A DNA stretch of 64,000 nucleotides, taken from assembly GCA_028722305.1 (NCBI GenBank), contig JAQYHB010000018.1:1-64000 (forward strand). Direction: 5' to 3'. The DNA is from Spirochaetales bacterium (GTDB lineage Bacteria > Spirochaetota > Spirochaetia > Sphaerochaetales > Sphaerochaetaceae). The translations under genes and the position numbers were made by a program. Shown in pieces: positions 55,125 through 63,395 of this stretch; position 1 is the stretch's first letter; the number at the start of each line of letters is the position of its first letter. The notes under the pieces are model-generated. The model made no database searches. It saw only the letters and a program-made list of their open reading frames with translations, and was not told where the DNA came from.

Positions 55125-56714
55125 TTATACCTGTGGTTCAAAGAAGAGGCTACCGTCTTCTTCCTGGATGATGGCCAGCATCTGATGCTTGGAAGGATAA
55201 CGTCTGAGGAACTGGTCAGGGTCGAGCTCCTCAAGTTGGCTGAGCTCGTTTGGCTCCCAGAAAAGCTCGACCACCGGGGTGTCTCCCGTTTCCAGGAGGT
55301 AGGCGATTCCCTGGTAGAGCTCCATGTAGCTGGTCAGCAGCTTGCTGTAGGCGCGTTTTCCTGTTTGCTTCAGCACCTGCCTGACGAACTGGTCCTGCAG
55401 CTCGTAGATTTCCTCCGTCTCCCGTCCTTTCGCAAACAGGGCGAAGTCATGCAGAAGCTGGTGGGCCGCGACACCGCTGATTTTGCAAAAGAGACCCATC
55501 CAGGCCCAGGCTTGCCCTTTGGTATAGAAGAGGTCGCATCCTTGCTTCATCAACAGTGCCTTTCTGATCGCCTCTTTGTCCATGCTCCTGCTCTCGATGA
55601 GAAGGTAGGGGGACGCATGGTCCCAGCGCATCTCCTTTTCCGACGCTTCATCTCCCAGCCTGGTACCCGGCAACAGGCTGAGCAGGAAGATATCGATGTT
55701 GCTCGGTTGAAAGCTGATTGCGTCGTCAAGGCTTTTGGAGAACCCCTCCAGGGTGTCTCCTGGCAGGCCGATGATCAAGTCCAGGCCGAACGTAATACCG
55801 CTGTTGGAAAGCAGGTGCACGTTCTTTTGGAATTTGTCCACCTGCATGCGCCGGTCGATTGCCGCCAGTGCCTTGGGGTTGGAGGATTGCATGCCGATCT
55901 GCAGGGCGCAGTCGAGTTGGCTGAAGAGCCTGATCAGCTCCTCATCCAGCAGCTCTGCCCGGTTCTCGAAGGTGAAATGGACCTTCTTGGCCTTCCTGAT
56001 GAAGAGCTGGAGCAGCTCCTTGGTCCGTTCCTTATCCATGTTGAAGGTGGGATCCAGCACGAAGATGTCCCGGACATGGTGGGCGAGCAGGTAGTCCAGC
56101 TCCCGCTCGATCCGCTCCATCGGGAAGTGGCGGACGCTACGGACGCCCTTGCTCTCGAAACAGAAGGCGCAGTGGAAGGGACAGCCTCGGGTCAGCTCCC
56201 AGAGCACCGAGCCCGAGCTGGCGAGAAACGGGTCGGCCTTGTGGTCGAGAATCACGCTTCCCAGTGTCTCTACATCCTCCGGGCAGGCGTAGGTGAGGTT
56301 GCCACCTCTGGTGACGATGCCCTGGATGCCAGCGGGCGCCGCGCCACGGCCGACCATTTCCAGCGCCTTGGGGACGCTCTCTTCGCCCTCGCCGAGGGAG
56401 AGGAAGGAGTAGACACGCAGGTCGAAACTCTTGGGGTTGGCGGTCACCTCCGGGCCGCCAGCGAAGAGCACTACGTTGGGGTGGATCTGGGTCAGTTCCT
56501 GGACGAACTGGTCGAACCACGCCCGGTTCCAGAGGTAGACGGAGATTCCTATGGCATCCCCCTTGGTCTGTCGGGCCGCCCTCCTGGGGTCCTCGGAGAG
56601 GAAATGGTTTTCCAGCTTGACGTCGCCACCCAAGGCCTCCTGGATGCAGAGTGCTCCCAGTGGGTAGCTGAAATTGCCTTTCTCGTAACAGCAGGAGACA
56701 AGTGTGGTTCGCAT
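55125..56714 (-). CDS. B12-binding-type radical SAM protein (DUF4080-like)
   Basis: A 529-residue protein. Residues 1-130 look like a cobalamin-binding Rossmann domain (LVSCCYEKGNFSYPLG, AIGISVYLWN, LFAGGPEVTANP). Residues 170-370 form the radical SAM core with the cluster motif CPFHCAFC (C-x3-C-x2-C) near residue 178. The C-terminal third resembles DUF4080. The family has no established substrate. Its gene partner is the lipoprotein at 54419, so a role linked to the envelope is possible but unproved. It starts at 56714 without a ribosome site, 6 bases after a -10 box. Confidence 0.88.
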   Translation of the reverse strand: MRTTLVSCCYEKGNFSYPLGALCIQEALGGDVKLENHFLSEDPRRAARQTKGDAIGISVYLWNRAWFDQFVQELTQIHPNVVLFAGGPEVTANPKSFDLRVYSFLSLGEGEESVPKALEMVGRGAAPAGIQGIVTRGGNLTYACPEDVETLGSVILDHKADPFLASSGSVLWELTRGCPFHCAFCFESKGVRSVRHFPMERIERELDYLLAHHVRDIFVLDPTFNMDKERTKELLQLFIRKAKKVHFTFENRAELLDEELIRLFSQLDCALQIGMQSSNPKALAAIDRRMQVDKFQKNVHLLSNSGITFGLDLIIGLPGDTLEGFSKSLDDAISFQPSNIDIFLLSLLPGTRLGDEASEKEMRWDHASPYLLIESRSMDKEAIRKALLMKQGCDLFYTKGQAWAWMGLFCKISGVAAHQLLHDFALFAKGRETEEIYELQDQFVRQVLKQTGKRAYSKLLTSYMELYQGIAYLLETGDTPVVELFWEPNELSQLEELDPDQFLRRYPSKHQMLAIIQEEDGSLFFEPQV

Positions 56715-56720
56715 GGCACC

Positions 56721-56749
56721 ACAGTAGCCGTTTCTTGAGTCGATGGCAA
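56721..56749 (-). promoter_or_regulatory. Promoter of the radical SAM operon, probably leaderless
   Basis: On the minus strand TTGCCA (56744-56749), 17 bases, TACTGT (56721-56726), then 6 bases and the ATG at 56714. No Shine-Dalgarno. Confidence 0.6.
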
Positions 56750-56763
56750 TGATATGCTACAGT
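56735..56763 (+). promoter_or_regulatory. Promoter of the secreted protein gene at 56782
   Basis: TTGAGT (56735-56740), 17 bases, TACAGT (56758-56763) with TGC just before it (extended -10), then AAGGAG and the ATG. It overlaps the divergent radical SAM promoter. Confidence 0.7.
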
Positions 56764-56781
56764 GCCGGCAAGGAGTTTTCC

Positions 56782-57570
56782 ATGAGACGTTTCTTTCTCT
56801 TCCTTGCCCTCGCATGCTCGATGGGCGCTCTTTTTTCCATGCAGGCCTCGATTGAGAAAAGCTATCCCAACCAGTTCCTGGTAAGCTGGAGCGAGGTTCC
56901 CGGAGCAGTCCATTATGACTTGTATGCCGATGGCGAGGCGATGGCGCGGGTAGATGGTACCGTCCTTTCCCACTCGATCGGCAGCAACGACAAGCCGCTT
57001 TTCTCCAACCGGGACTATACCCTGATTATCGCCGCCCGAGACGCCGACAACCATGACTTGGATGCCATCGCCCTGAGGGGGACGACCGGCACCTGGAGCG
57101 GCTCCTACCGGTGGATCAACACGACCGGGGACGACAACAAGGGACGGTGCACGATGATCCATTACGTCTTGGACGACCGGCCGGAGGGGATGGTCATCCA
57201 GAGCGAGTTGCCGGAGCTGGGTCTGCGGGTGGTCAGTCCCATGCCTATCTCCGATAGCTGGACCAAGTACGAGGACCCTTCCGCTGAGGTCTACCGGGCC
57301 AACTCGGTCATTTTCAATACCACCAATTTCAAGCCGAGCAAGTTCAGGGTGGAAGCGATCGAGCAGGACGCCAGCGGGGTGACCGATATCCTGAAGACCA
57401 AGGCGATGAGCTTCACTTTCACGACAACCAGTTACTACAAGCTGATTGTCGATGAGGAAGGGCGGCGTTGCGTGCTTTTCTCCACCAAGGGGAGCGGATT
57501 GGCGGCCACCGGAATCTTCAAGAACCCGGACGACCGTTGGGACGGCGCCTTCTGTGTTCCCGAGGAATAA
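56782..57570 (+). CDS. Secreted beta-rich protein of unknown function
   Basis: A 262-residue exported protein with a signal peptide (MRRFFLFLALACSMGALFSM). The mature part begins with a fibronectin-III-like phrase (FLVSWSEVPGAVHYDLYADG) and is rich in Thr, Asp and aromatic residues throughout (GSYRWINTTGDDN). It ends FCVPEE. I recognise no catalytic motif. Own promoter (56735-56763) and ribosome site AAGGAG before the ATG at 56782. Possibly a surface or periplasmic binding protein (inference). Confidence 0.68.
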   Translation: MRRFFLFLALACSMGALFSMQASIEKSYPNQFLVSWSEVPGAVHYDLYADGEAMARVDGTVLSHSIGSNDKPLFSNRDYTLIIAARDADNHDLDAIALRGTTGTWSGSYRWINTTGDDNKGRCTMIHYVLDDRPEGMVIQSELPELGLRVVSPMPISDSWTKYEDPSAEVYRANSVIFNTTNFKPSKFRVEAIEQDASGVTDILKTKAMSFTFTTTSYYKLIVDEEGRRCVLFSTKGSGLAATGIFKNPDDRWDGAFCVPEE

Positions 57571-57611
57571 GCCCTATATATAAGGTACACGGAAAAATTT
57601 TTTTCAGGCCT

Positions 57612-57628
57612 CCTCTACATAGTAGAGG
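57612..57628. repeat. Inverted repeat between the secreted protein gene and topA
   Basis: CCTCTAC-ATA-GTAGAGG is a perfect 7-bp stem with a 3-base loop. It follows a T7 tract (57599-57605) rather than preceding one, so it is at best an atypical terminator for the gene at 56782. Confidence 0.45.
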
Positions 57629-57653
57629 GGGGTTCCTCGTTCCCGTCGCGCGG

Positions 57654-57682
57654 TTGACAAAGTTTTTTCGCTTGGCTATTTC
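57654..57682 (+). promoter_or_regulatory. topA promoter
   Basis: TTGACA (57654-57659), 17 bases, TATTTC (57677-57682), upstream of AGGAAGG and the ATG at 57719. Confidence 0.65.
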
Positions 57683-57718
57683 TGTGGAGCGAATACTCTG
57701 AGGAAGGTGGGTCCAATC

Positions 57719-60265
57719 ATGGAACAGCCAAAGAAGACGTTGGTGATTGTCGAGTCTCCAACCAAAGCACAGACCATCGGGAAATTCCTCCCGAAGAACT
57801 ATACGGTCATAGCCAGCAAGGGGCATATCCGCGATTTGCCTGAGAAATCGATGGGAATCGAGCCAGGCACCTACCAGCCTGAGTATGAGATCGTCCCGGG
57901 GAAGCAGCCCCTGATCAAGGAACTGAAGAGCGAGCTGGCCAAAAGCGACGAGCTCTTGCTGGCGACTGATGAGGACCGCGAGGGAGAGGCAATCAGCTGG
58001 CATCTTCTGCAGGTGCTCAAGCCGAAGGTACCCTATCGCCGCATGGTCTTCCACGAGATTACCAGACCTGCGATTCTTTCCGCCCTCGACCATGGTCGTC
58101 CGCTGGACGGGAATCTGGTGCGGGCGCAGGAGGCGAGGCGTGTGGTCGACCGTTTGTACGGCTATACCCTTTCCCCGCTGATTTGCACCAAGCTGGCCCA
58201 GAAAAAGCTTTCCGCGGGGCGTGTCCAGTCCGTCGGCTTGAAGCTGACTGTCGACCGGGAGCGGGAGCGCATCCAGTTCGAGACCAATACGTACTTTGAC
58301 GCTTTGGCGCATCTGCTCAGCGCTGGCGGTCAACCGTACGATGCCCGCTTGGTCCGTGTCGGGGACCAGAACCTTGCCTCAAGCAAGGATTTCGACTCGG
58401 TCACCGGAGCGTACAAGGGGAAAAAGAGCCTGCGCCTGGACGAGGAAGGAGCCAAACAGCTCGTCGAGCGGTTGAGACAGGCCACGTACCAGGTCGTCGA
58501 TATCCAGAAGAAGCCGTTTTCCAGCAGTCCGTACGCCCCATTCACCACCAGCACCTTGCAACAGGAAGGCATCCGCAAGCTGCACATGAGCGCCAGCCAG
58601 GTGATGGCGACGGCGCAAATCCTCTACGAAAACGGTTTTATCACCTATATGCGTACCGACAGCATTTCCCTTTCCAAAGAGGGGACCCAGGCGGCACGAG
58701 GGCAGGTCGAGGAGCTGTATGGGGCCTCTTTCCTTTCCCCAAGCCCAAGGGTTTTCAAGACTCACACCGCCGGGGCGCAGGAGGCCCACGAGGCCATTCG
58801 TCCGGTTACGCCTTTCCGGCGTCCGGAGGAGACCGGTCTTTCCGGCCGTGAGCTTGCCCTGTATGGCATGATTTGGAAACGGACGCTGGCGTCCCAGATG
58901 GCAAACGCGCAGAAGGCGACCACCACCGTCTCCATCAAGGCCGACGACGCTCTGTTCTGCGCCAGCGGCACCCAAGTGGTTTTCCCCGGATACCTGAAGG
59001 TCTATGTCGAGGATATCGACGATCCGAACGCCGCTCGCGACGACCAGCAGACGCTGTTACCGTCCCTTGAGGTAGGGGAGACGGAGCGGCTTGCCGGGCT
59101 GGCCGAGGAATCCCACCAGACCAGGCCGAGGCCTCGTTACACTGAAGCCAGCCTGGTCAAGGAGATGGAGGACAGAGGTATTGGCCGCCCAAGCACCTAC
59201 GCTACCATCATCAAGACGTTGCTTGACCGTTCCTACGTCGAGAAACAGAGCGGAGCCTTGGCGCCGACCTTCGTCGGATACGGTGTCTGCCAGTATCTGG
59301 AGGATTCCTTCGGCAAGTTCATCGACTATGATTTCACCAAGCACATGGAGGAGGGGCTCGACCAGATCGCCACTGCGAGCGAGGACGAGCTGACTTTTCT
59401 GCGGAGCTTCTTCGAGGGGGCGGACGGGCTTGAGGCTTTCATCAAGGCCGCGAAACCGGTTCCAGGGAAGGATTCCCGTAAACTCCGCCTGCCACAGATT
59501 TCCGAGGAGAACCCGATTTGCCTTGGTCCCTATGGGTGTTTCGTGACCAAGCAGACGGAAGGGGAGGATAAGCCCGAGTACATCTCCATTCCGAGCGAAT
59601 GGATGCCGGGTACGGTAACCGACCAGATGGTCAAGGACTTGCTTTCCAAGGGCAAGGAGACCAAGACCGCCAGCCAGAATGAGGAAATCGGCGATGGAAT
59701 CACGCTGCGTAGCGGGAAGTTCGGCCCCTATTGGAGCCGTGACCAGAAGAACGCCAGTGTGCCCTCTTGGGCGAGCGAGGAGGAAAGGCATGACCCGGCT
59801 TTTGCCTCCAAGTACCTTTCCCTGCCCCGCGTATTGGGGCAGGACAGTCAGGGTCAGGAAGTATTTGCGACGGTCGGCAAGTTCGGTCCCTACGTGGGTT
59901 GCAACCACCAGTTCCGCAACCTGAACAGGAAAGACCATGACCAGGAGCTCTTTACCATCACGCTCGAGCAGGCTTTGTCGTTGCTTGCCGAGGAAAAGAA
60001 ACCCTTCGTGCGAGGCAAGAAACGGCCTGCCTCCGCTCGCGCGACTTCCACGGCGAGCGCGGCCAGCCCGATTGCCACGATTGGTCTCTTCGAGGGAAAC
60101 CCGGTCACGATCGCCCATGGACGCTATGGCTATTACGTGAAGTGCGGAGGGGAGAACTATGCCCTGCCGAACCAATACAAGCGGGATGAGGCAACTGCCA
60201 AATCGGTGCCGCTTGACGAGGTCATCGCGATTATCGAGAAGAAACGACAGAAGGATAAAAGCTGA
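57719..60265 (+). CDS. topA: DNA topoisomerase I
   Basis: An 848-residue type IA topoisomerase that relaxes negative supercoils. The TOPRIM domain is at residues 5-120 (VIVESPTKAQTIGKFL, ATDEDREGEAISWH). The active-site Tyr is in FITYMRTDSISLS near residue 312, and SKYTE-like PRYTEASLVKEME follows near residue 475. The C-terminus has no Cys-type zinc fingers but several Gly/Tyr repeats (GPYVGCNHQF, GRYGYYVKCGG) as in topoisomerases of several bacterial phyla. ATG 57719 suits AGGAAGG; the GTG at 57707 is an alternative. The PIN gene follows after 5 bases. Confidence 0.95.
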   Translation: MEQPKKTLVIVESPTKAQTIGKFLPKNYTVIASKGHIRDLPEKSMGIEPGTYQPEYEIVPGKQPLIKELKSELAKSDELLLATDEDREGEAISWHLLQVLKPKVPYRRMVFHEITRPAILSALDHGRPLDGNLVRAQEARRVVDRLYGYTLSPLICTKLAQKKLSAGRVQSVGLKLTVDRERERIQFETNTYFDALAHLLSAGGQPYDARLVRVGDQNLASSKDFDSVTGAYKGKKSLRLDEEGAKQLVERLRQATYQVVDIQKKPFSSSPYAPFTTSTLQQEGIRKLHMSASQVMATAQILYENGFITYMRTDSISLSKEGTQAARGQVEELYGASFLSPSPRVFKTHTAGAQEAHEAIRPVTPFRRPEETGLSGRELALYGMIWKRTLASQMANAQKATTTVSIKADDALFCASGTQVVFPGYLKVYVEDIDDPNAARDDQQTLLPSLEVGETERLAGLAEESHQTRPRPRYTEASLVKEMEDRGIGRPSTYATIIKTLLDRSYVEKQSGALAPTFVGYGVCQYLEDSFGKFIDYDFTKHMEEGLDQIATASEDELTFLRSFFEGADGLEAFIKAAKPVPGKDSRKLRLPQISEENPICLGPYGCFVTKQTEGEDKPEYISIPSEWMPGTVTDQMVKDLLSKGKETKTASQNEEIGDGITLRSGKFGPYWSRDQKNASVPSWASEEERHDPAFASKYLSLPRVLGQDSQGQEVFATVGKFGPYVGCNHQFRNLNRKDHDQELFTITLEQALSLLAEEKKPFVRGKKRPASARATSTASAASPIATIGLFEGNPVTIAHGRYGYYVKCGGENYALPNQYKRDEATAKSVPLDEVIAIIEKKRQKDKS

Positions 60266-60270
60266 GCGCC

Positions 60271-61341
60271 ATGGCACGTTTTTTCAGAGAGCGCCGGCGT
60301 CCACCGCGCACACCGATGCTGCACTCGGACGCCTATCTTGACAACCTTGCGGGCGAGTTCAACCTTGCTCCACAGGAGGTTCTCACCATCATCCGTTCCG
60401 TCGGGTTCGACACCGAGAAGGTGCCGGCAGATCTGGTGGACCTGCTCCGCGAGGTAATCGCCTGCAAGCTCCACCAGCTGGACCGTTTCAAAAGCGCGGA
60501 TCCCGAATATGGGAAGAAGTTGGATGAGCTGCTGCGGGATTTCGACGAGATTTACATCGACACCGCACCCATCATCCAGATGGACTGGTTCCTCCGCTTC
60601 GTGGCGGACGTCAGGCCGATTCTCCGCAGAAGAAAGCAGAAGCTGATTATCCTGGAAAAGACCATGGAGGAACTCCACGGTCTGAAGGACAACCCGGAGA
60701 AGGACAGGGATGTCAGGGTGCGGGCCACCATCCGCCCGGATCTGATCCGATGGCTTTGCAGGCAGGGCTATGTCCGTATCGGGGATACCGGTAGCGACGG
60801 TATCGCCGACGACCATCTGGTCAAACTCTTCTCCCGGATCGGGCAGAACGAGAACGTCCTTCTGGTCACCCAGGACAGAGGACTGAGCGAGCGCATCATT
60901 CGTCTTGGTCATTCCTTCTACGAGAAGGGCCCGCAGGCGGTCAAGCAGAGTTTCTGGGAGAAATTGCTGCGTAAGCCGGTGGTCTACCAGGATCCTCACG
61001 AGATGGTGGTGTGCAAGCTGACCGAAGGGGGGCTGCTCAAGCGTTGCTATCTCTGCCCCGATTGCCAGCAAAGCTATTACGACGAGTTCAGCCACGCCGA
61101 TGGCATGATTCCCGACAGCGCCTGCATTGCCAAACATCAGCAGAACGAGGCGAAGCTCAGGGCCGAGGAGGAACGCAAGGCCCGTCTCGAGCAACAGCGG
61201 GCCGTCGCGGCCGCGCGTAGGGCGGCCAGGCCTTCGGTCGAGAAGCGAATCAGGGAGCGCCAGCGGAAGTTGAGGCGAAAAGTCTTTCTGGCTGTGCTCG
61301 TTGCCGTCGCCCTTGGTTTGATGCTTCTTGTCATCCTGTAA
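60271..61341 (+). CDS. PIN-domain protein with Cys motif and C-terminal membrane anchor
   Basis: A 356-residue protein. Residues 90-215 match a PIN nuclease domain: IYIDTAPIIQMDW with the first Asp near residue 93, EKTMEELHGL near residue 130, IADDHLVKLF near residue 180 and LLVTQDRGLSERI near residue 198, so the acidic residues are complete. CYLCPDCQQ and DSACIAKH near 258-290 could bind a metal. A charged coiled coil follows, and residues 335-355 form a single C-terminal helix, so it is probably tail-anchored with the nuclease in the cytoplasm. It is coupled to topA (5-base gap). RNase activity is likely but untested. Confidence 0.75.
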   Translation: MARFFRERRRPPRTPMLHSDAYLDNLAGEFNLAPQEVLTIIRSVGFDTEKVPADLVDLLREVIACKLHQLDRFKSADPEYGKKLDELLRDFDEIYIDTAPIIQMDWFLRFVADVRPILRRRKQKLIILEKTMEELHGLKDNPEKDRDVRVRATIRPDLIRWLCRQGYVRIGDTGSDGIADDHLVKLFSRIGQNENVLLVTQDRGLSERIIRLGHSFYEKGPQAVKQSFWEKLLRKPVVYQDPHEMVVCKLTEGGLLKRCYLCPDCQQSYYDEFSHADGMIPDSACIAKHQQNEAKLRAEEERKARLEQQRAVAAARRAARPSVEKRIRERQRKLRRKVFLAVLVAVALGLMLLVIL

Positions 61342-61523
61342 TACAGTTCCAGAATGATTTCTGAATGGCCGGGAGGTGAAGGAGGGACAACGAGCTGGTC
61401 CTGACCCACGTCAGACCATCAAAAAGGCTCGCTCCGGATGGTTGTGGGTAAGCACAACATCGAAGAGAACCCGCCGCCCGCCATGCAAGCGACATGGCAG
61501 GACGCTAGGGTCTGAAAGGCTCG
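61342..61523. other. Non-coding spacer after the PIN gene
   Basis: About 180 bases between the PIN gene and the nuclease remnant. I see no gene, no clear terminator and only short matches (GACATGGC near GCCATGCA). Together with the remnant it makes 61342-61896 a gene-poor, decayed stretch. Confidence 0.5.
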
Positions 61524-61780
61524 TCATTGGGTTTGCAAGAGCCTACGGATGCGCTCCCGTTCATCCGCGGGAATACCCAACGCATCCATTGCCTGCTCCG
61601 CCGACAGGTGGAACCGCTCGGAAAGGTTCCTGACGTTCTCAAGGATGGTTTCATCTCTCCTTTCCTGCCGTCTTTGCCGCAATCCGAGCTACACTCCCTC
61701 GTTCCTCGCCTCCCGGCCGCAGGTACAGGCTGATCAGCCCCACGATCCCCTTGTACTGTACATCATACCCGCTGGGGTTA
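61524..61780 (-). pseudogene. Rpn-type nuclease/transposase, C-terminal remnant
   Basis: On the minus strand the bases up to the TGA at 61524-61526 translate as ERRDETILENVRNLSERF, then HLSAEQAMDALGIPADERER. That is the typical tail of Rpn/PD-(D/E)XK putative transposases (LSAEQAMDAL, then IP-x-EER). Upstream, in another frame, NPSGYDVQYKGIVGLISLYL may be a further piece of the same gene. No start or nuclease core is left. A similar N-terminal remnant lies at 54275. Confidence 0.55.
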
Positions 61781-61896
61781 CATCGGATTCTCTGGTCTTT
61801 CTATGGAATCCGTCAGCCCCAAGATAGCCAGGCCGGCACATCTCCTGAGAGGACGCCATCTGTAATGGAAAAGGTGGATAATCCGTATTTCATATA

Positions 61897-62958
61897 CTAT
61901 CTCAAGCGAATATAGCAGGTTGTTTTCCCGACTCCTTCACGCGTAAGTTCACCGGATGCAACCATTTTTCGCAGTGCGCTCTCTACAGAACTCAAGCTCA
62001 GTGAAGGACACAGCTCCCTGATATCCTGCTTCGTGAAACGACCGATTTTATTCAGAGTAGCCTTGCGAACCATATCAACGGCAGGAAGTTTCTCTTCCAC
62101 GATGGCAAATCTGTCCCCGAAGTCTTTATACGCAGCCAGAATGGTTCCCAGCAGATATTTGATGAACGGAACGGCATTCTCGTTTCCCTCATGCCAGCCA
62201 TGCTGTGCACGGTTCAATGCGTTGTAATATTCATCCTTGCTTTTAGCGATCTTTGCCTCCAGGGAGATATATTTTCCAACATAGAATCCGCTACGATACA
62301 AGAGCAGCGTAGTCAGCAAGCGACTCATTCTTCCATTGCCATCGTTAAACGGGTGAATACACAGAAAATCGTGGATGAAAATCGGAATAGCAATTAATGG
62401 CTCCAATTCCATATTGCCGATAACCTTGTTGTACTCTTCACAGATCCGATCCAATGCTTCCGATGTCTCGAACGGAGCCAAAGGCGTAAAAAGTATTTCG
62501 GTATGACCGTCAGGGAAAGTCGCACTGATATAATTCTGTACATTTTTCGTCTGTCCGGCCATTGGATTATTCATATGGCTGTACATAATCTTATGAAGTT
62601 GCAGGATATAGTTCTTTGACAATGGAATGGCATCGAAACTTTCGTGAATAATAGAAAGCACATCACGATATCCCGCAATTTCCTGCTCGTCTCTGTTCCT
62701 TGGAGTAGTTTTTCCCTCAACCAGCTGCCTGATTCGCGTATTGGTGGTAACAATACCTTCAATCGCATTGGATGCCTCTGTACTCTGGATTTTTGCGATT
62801 TCAACCAACTTTTCTAATGCATCCGGGCGCTGCTTCAAGTAAAATTCCTGCTTTCCGACCTCTTTATAGATTGCAGCAATAAGCCCAAGGATCTCGGAAT
62901 CCCATTTTTGATTCTTGACAGCTGAGTAATTAAAAGTTCTCATTCCCTTAGTCTCCAT
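61897..62958 (-). CDS. Fic-family protein (AMP transferase)
   Basis: A 353-residue Fic protein. An inhibitory-helix-like motif, STEASNAIEGI, is near residue 60. The Fic motif HPFNDGNGRMSR is near residue 204, with all catalytic residues present. A C-terminal winged helix (FTKQDIRELCPSLSLSSVESAL) follows. Fic enzymes attach AMP or another nucleotide to target proteins. An inhibitory helix on the same chain suggests self-control (class II). The ATG at 62958 follows AAGGGGAAAAG, with TATAAT at 62972-62977. Its A+T content is higher than its neighbours and it sits beside tRNA-Arg, which points to transfer. Target unknown. Confidence 0.9.
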   Translation of the reverse strand: METKGMRTFNYSAVKNQKWDSEILGLIAAIYKEVGKQEFYLKQRPDALEKLVEIAKIQSTEASNAIEGIVTTNTRIRQLVEGKTTPRNRDEQEIAGYRDVLSIIHESFDAIPLSKNYILQLHKIMYSHMNNPMAGQTKNVQNYISATFPDGHTEILFTPLAPFETSEALDRICEEYNKVIGNMELEPLIAIPIFIHDFLCIHPFNDGNGRMSRLLTTLLLYRSGFYVGKYISLEAKIAKSKDEYYNALNRAQHGWHEGNENAVPFIKYLLGTILAAYKDFGDRFAIVEEKLPAVDMVRKATLNKIGRFTKQDIRELCPSLSLSSVESALRKMVASGELTREGVGKTTCYIRLR

Positions 62959-63047
62959 CTTTTCCCCTTATATTATACCCATTTATGAGGGGATAGCTAG
63001 TGTCTCAGACGGATTTGGCCTTTATATCGCTCTATAAATAAGGGAAA

Positions 63048-63074
63048 ATACTACGAGTAAGGGGTAGTATTCCC
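63048..63074. repeat. Inverted repeat upstream of the Fic gene
   Basis: ATACTAC (63048-63054) and GTAGTAT (63064-63070), extended by GGGA and TCCC outside with a small offset. It lies 90 bases upstream of the Fic start and could be a regulator site or a terminator fragment. The stretch 62959-63237 holds no gene. Confidence 0.4.
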
Positions 63075-63237
63075 AATTGCCAGTGCCTTATTCGCTGGTA
63101 TGGTCGGGAAACAACACCCCCCATGGTACAAGAATCCTGGACAACTCCGCTGTCGAGGTGGCCGGAACCGCTTGCGGAGTCAGGAATGCAGTCGCATCCT
63201 TTCCAAACTCTACTGTTGATTTGGAAACTAGGAAAAT

Positions 63238-63276
63238 AAAAAAAAGGAAGCGTCCCGTTGAACTACGAGGCACTTC
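63238..63276 (-). terminator. Terminator of tRNA-Arg
   Basis: On the minus strand GGAAGTG and CGCTTCC form a stem (one G-T wobble), followed by a run of T (A run at 63238-63244 on the plus strand). Confidence 0.7.
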
Positions 63277-63279
63277 CCC

Positions 63280-63353
<74 letters not shown>

Positions 63354-63395
63354 CGTACCCTCCACTGTATCGAAATATCGGATAGAGAGCAAGCG

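Noticed and set aside
55118-55129. TATAAT 6 bases before the lipoprotein start as a leaderless promoter
   Set aside because: It overlaps the stop codon of the upstream radical SAM gene, no -35 box is present, and the gene is simply the next in the operon.
55020-56738. Open frame of 572 codons antisense to the radical SAM gene
   Set aside because: The minus-strand gene has clear radical SAM and B12-type motifs; the antisense product shows none.
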